From NCBI GenBank assembly GCA_003231795.1, contig QIJI01000085.1, forward strand, positions 1 to 17,690: a DNA stretch of 17,690 nucleotides. The letters are read 5' to 3'. A program made the translations under genes and the position numbers. Position 1 is the stretch's first letter, and the number at the start of each line of letters is the position of its first letter. The notes beneath the pieces were generated by a model that was given only the letters and a program-made list of their open reading frames with translations, was not told where the DNA came from and did not search any database. Of the stretch, positions 15,408 to 17,690 are shown one piece after another. The stretch comes from Gammaproteobacteria bacterium. Its GTDB lineage: Bacteria; Pseudomonadota; Gammaproteobacteria; GCA-001735895.

Positions 15408-16384
15408 ACCCGCCTCCAGACAGGCGCGATTACTAACATCAGCGCGAGGCCAAGCGATAGCGCCAACGGCCACACGAACAAAGCGCTTATCGGGCGTAAT
15501 AGCTGTTCATCACGCGGCAAGGGTTCGAGATCATCCAGTAACAAATAAATCTTTGCCAGTTCCTGAGTGTCGCGCGCACGAAAGTATCGGCCTCCACTGA
15601 GCTGCGCAATCTGGCGTAGTGTTTTCTCATCCAGTTGAGCCGTCGGATTTAACCGGCGTAGACCAAACCAGGTGGTCTCGATCTCGGCGTCAGCACCGAT
15701 TCCGATGGTATAAATCTTGAGACCACGGCCAGCGGCCAATCGGGCAGCCTGCAATGGCGCCACCTCTCCGGCGGTGTTGGTGCCATCAGTCATCAGTATT
15801 AAGACCCGTGAATTATCGGAATCCAGGTCGAGGCGCTTGATCGCAAGGCCAATGGCATCCCCGATTGCAGTTCGCTCCCCGGCCAGACCGATTGCTGATT
15901 CCTGTAGCAGACGATCAACCGTACGGGTATCGAAGGTTAGCGGGGTTTGCAAATAGGCGCGGGTGCCGAACAGAATAAGCCCGAGTCGGTCACCGCGACG
16001 ACGTTCAATAAATTCGCTCGCGACCTGCTTGGTAGCCTGCAATCGATTCACCTGCTGGCCATCAATCTTGAAGTCACCGGTGCGCATACTGTCGGATAAG
16101 TCGACCGCGAGTAAAAGATCCCGACCACTCACCGGTATCGAAATCGATTCTCCCAACCACTGCGGCCTGCTTGCGGCCAGTACCAACAGAATCCATGCCA
16201 GCAGGCTCAACCACTGACGCCACCGTTTAGGGCTTGACCGCCTGCCTTCACCCGTCAATTGAAAGTCTTCGATGTGAGGCACGCGCAAGGCTGCCTGCTG
16301 CATCTGCCGACCTGGCAATCCATAATAAATCAATACCGGCAAGGGCAAAAAAAGAAAAATCAGCGGCCATTCAATTTGAAACAT
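15404..16384 (-). CDS. batA: BatA, VWA-domain aerotolerance protein
   Basis: This 326-residue protein has two N-terminal membrane segments (about 5-22 and 57-72) and a final one (about 300-320, LFVWPLALSLGLALMLVIAP) around a VWA domain. The MIDAS metal site is complete: D95-L-S97-D-S99, Thr172 (GERTAIGD) and Asp200 (LILMTDGTN). The layout is typical of BatA of the Bloc/Bat stress system, in which VWA proteins work with a MoxR ATPase; the exact client is not known. ATG 16384 has AGAGG five bases upstream. The gene overlaps the DUF4381 gene by 14 bases and batB/C by four (ATGA), so the operon is translationally coupled. Confidence 0.94.
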   Translation of the reverse strand: MFQIEWPLIFLFLPLPVLIYYGLPGRQMQQAALRVPHIEDFQLTGEGRRSSPKRWRQWLSLLAWILLVLAASRPQWLGESISIPVSGRDLLLAVDLSDSMRTGDFKIDGQQVNRLQATKQVASEFIERRRGDRLGLILFGTRAYLQTPLTFDTRTVDRLLQESAIGLAGERTAIGDAIGLAIKRLDLDSDNSRVLILMTDGTNTAGEVAPLQAARLAAGRGLKIYTIGIGADAEIETTWFGLRRLNPTAQLDEKTLRQIAQLSGGRYFRARDTQELAKIYLLLDDLEPLPRDEQLLRPISALFVWPLALSLGLALMLVIAPVWRRV

Positions 16385-16850
16385 GCCGGCCTCTCGGGAG
16401 TGATCTTATCCAGCCTTCGCAGGCTCTCAGCAATCCTCCAATATCACAATCAGGATCAGCCTGGTAACGCGCATACGCGAGCAGATCAAGCTGTGTCCGA
16501 CTGAAAATCCCGGTGCCCGAAAGTAAAGCTAGCTGGCTTAACCAGGCATCACCGGTCGATGCAGCATGTTCATCCCTGCCACGGTAGCTGATTAAAATTC
16601 TGCGTAACAATGTACCGATCTGCTCAACAGCCGCCTTGTCGCTCAACCCGTTTCGATGCAGTTGTTTAATCCGTTGTAGTTGAGACAAAGACGAACCCCG
16701 TAGTGGTTTCTGCCGACTACGGCGCAACCACCAGGGCAGCAACAGGCAAACCATTATCAGCAGCATCAATAACAGCCACCAGCCTGTCGCCGGGGGCCAC
16801 CACAGACTGGCTTCGGGAAGATATATATCGCGTAGTTCGAGTGGGTTCAT
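16371..16850 (-). CDS. DUF4381 family membrane protein of the Bat operon
   Basis: This 159-residue protein starts with NPLELRDIYLPEASLWWPPA, followed by one membrane segment (about 22-41, GWWLLLMLLIMVCLLLPWWL). A cytoplasmic helical part contains LLRRILISYRGRDEHAASTG and LLAYARYQADP. This layout, and its place between a DUF58 gene and batA, fit DUF4381, a small protein regularly encoded in proteobacterial Bat operons; its role is unknown. Its ATG overlaps the DUF58 stop as ATGA and lacks its own clear Shine-Dalgarno, so it probably depends on coupled translation. Confidence 0.88.
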   Translation of the reverse strand: MNPLELRDIYLPEASLWWPPATGWWLLLMLLIMVCLLLPWWLRRSRQKPLRGSSLSQLQRIKQLHRNGLSDKAAVEQIGTLLRRILISYRGRDEHAASTGDAWLSQLALLSGTGIFSRTQLDLLAYARYQADPDCDIGGLLRACEGWIRSLPRGRHVSN

Positions 16851-17690
16851 CGCGGATTCAGACCGAGGCCATTTTTCAGAACTGCGGTCATATCATCGTC
16901 AGTCGCAATGTCGATTAAAAACAACCCAAGCTCATCACTGAGCCGTTTCATAGTCTCCCGATGGCGCTGGTACCGCGCCTGGTAACCGTCTCTGACTGCT
17001 TCGTTCGCGCTGTCGAACTCAACGCTGTTATCGTCATCGGTGACACGAAATCGACCCACATCCGGCAGGCTGGTTTCAAATGGATCATAGGTATGCAGCA
17101 TTATTACGTCGTTGTGACGTGCCAGTTGCACCAGCTGACCGCGGCAATTTTCATCGAGAAAGCGAAAATCGCTCAGTAATACCACCAGGCTGCCCGGGCG
17201 CGTGACCTGACGCAAACGCATCAGGGCTTTGAGTCCAGCTTCATCTTTCTGGTTTTTATCGCGCTGCGTTTGCTGCCCGGACTGCCACGCGCTATGTCCC
17301 ACCAATTGTTGAATAAACTGCAACGCACTGCGCTTGCCACGTGTCGGGCGGTACTCGATATGTTGGTGTTCGGAAAACACCAGGTACCCCAGGCGATCGC
17401 CGTGATGCACCGTACTCCAGGCCAGTAAAGCGGCAAGCTTCGAAGCCAGTACAGACTTGAAACAAACCCGGGTTCCGAAGAACATGGAACGCGACAGATC
17501 GAGCCAGATCAGAACCGGGCGTTCACGTTCTTCGCGATAGACTTTGGTGTGGGTTCGACCACTGCGAGCGGTAACACGCCAGTCGATGGCGCGCACGTCA
17601 TCCCCGGGCTGGTACGGGCGCGACTCATGAAATTCCATGCCGCGACCGCGAAAAGTCGACAAATGGCCGCCAGCCAACTGCGCCTTGACC
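16847..17690 (-). CDS. DUF58 domain protein (5' end beyond window)
   Basis: The frame stays open to the right edge. The TTG at 17677 is an internal Leu codon of a sequence that continues upstream as VKAQLAGG, so the N-terminus is missing. The DUF58 signature is clear: FRGRGMEFHESRPYQPGDD, RAIDWRVTARSG and the VWA-like WLDLSRSMFFG; a second acidic strand is VVLLSDFRF. DUF58 proteins are VWA-related and almost always lie directly after a moxR gene and before bat genes. Such a MoxR AAA+ gene is expected beyond position 17690 but cannot be seen. The protein lacks membrane segments in the visible part and is probably cytoplasmic. Confidence 0.93.
   Translation of the reverse strand, partial: VKAQLAGGHLSTFRGRGMEFHESRPYQPGDDVRAIDWRVTARSGRTHTKVYREERERPVLIWLDLSRSMFFGTRVCFKSVLASKLAALLAWSTVHHGDRLGYLVFSEHQHIEYRPTRGKRSALQFIQQLVGHSAWQSGQQTQRDKNQKDEAGLKALMRLRQVTRPGSLVVLLSDFRFLDENCRGQLVQLARHNDVIMLHTYDPFETSLPDVGRFRVTDDDNSVEFDSANEAVRDGYQARYQRHRETMKRLSDELGLFLIDIATDDDMTAVLKNGLGLNPR

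Noticed and set aside
15408..15473. 22-codon upstream extension of BatB/C to a GTG at 15473
   Set aside because: It would overlap batA by 70 bases, while ATG 15407 has a strong GGAGG site and an ATGA overlap.
17675..17677. TTG as the true start of the DUF58 protein
   Set aside because: The frame continues to the window edge and the family has a longer N-terminus, so this is an internal Leu codon.
1..17690. CRISPR array, prophage, transposon, tRNA or rRNA
   Set aside because: I saw no regularly spaced direct repeats, transposase or integrase motifs, or RNA gene signatures on either strand.

Overview
The window looks like chromosomal DNA of a gammaproteobacterium with roughly 50% GC. I infer this from the asmA-mutY pairing, a DUF2333 membrane protein, a MoxR/Bat-type aerotolerance cluster with a fused BatB/BatC protein, and DegQ-, CbpA- and RmuC-like proteins. 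I cannot name a genus. Most of the window is chromosomal housekeeping and envelope-maintenance DNA. I found no insertion sequence, integrase, CRISPR array, tRNA or rRNA.

Layout from left to right. (1) 1-1772, minus: the N-terminal 590 residues of a large secreted protein that runs off the left edge. It has a signal peptide, a SPRY-like module, a PKD/Ig-like domain, four calcium-binding thrombospondin-type-3-like motifs and a second copy of the SPRY-like module. (2) 1773-2447: a 675-bp AT-rich divergent intergenic region with a good CRP/FNR-type box and several palindromes. (3) 2448-3521, plus: a radical SAM enzyme of the AmmeMemoRadiSam type. (4) 3566-6535, minus: asmA followed directly by mutY, with TAA and ATG abutting. 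(5) 6633-7673, plus: a DUF2333 membrane protein. (6) 7745-17690, minus: a long co-directional block. In transcription order it is DUF58 protein (cut by the right edge), DUF4381 protein, BatA, BatB/BatC fusion, BatD, RmuC, CbpA-like J-protein, DegQ-like protease, MoaC.

The DUF58-DUF4381-BatA-BatB/C-BatD run is the standard Bat operon. The genes are linked by ATGA or short overlaps, and a MoxR-type AAA+ ATPase gene is expected just beyond the right edge. DUF58, BatA and BatB/C carry VWA-type metal sites, and BatD and DUF4381 are membrane partners. Together they are thought to form a MoxR-dependent chaperone or stress complex at the inner membrane and periplasm. The downstream J-protein and HtrA protease also act in protein quality control, so the block from 8234 to 17690 may be a protein and envelope stress neighbourhood; that is inference from order and spacing. 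RmuC (DNA maintenance) and MoaC (molybdopterin synthesis) have no evident link to that theme.

The least explained parts are the modular secreted protein at the left edge with its regulatory region, and the orphan radical SAM enzyme with an unusual C-terminal cysteine cluster.
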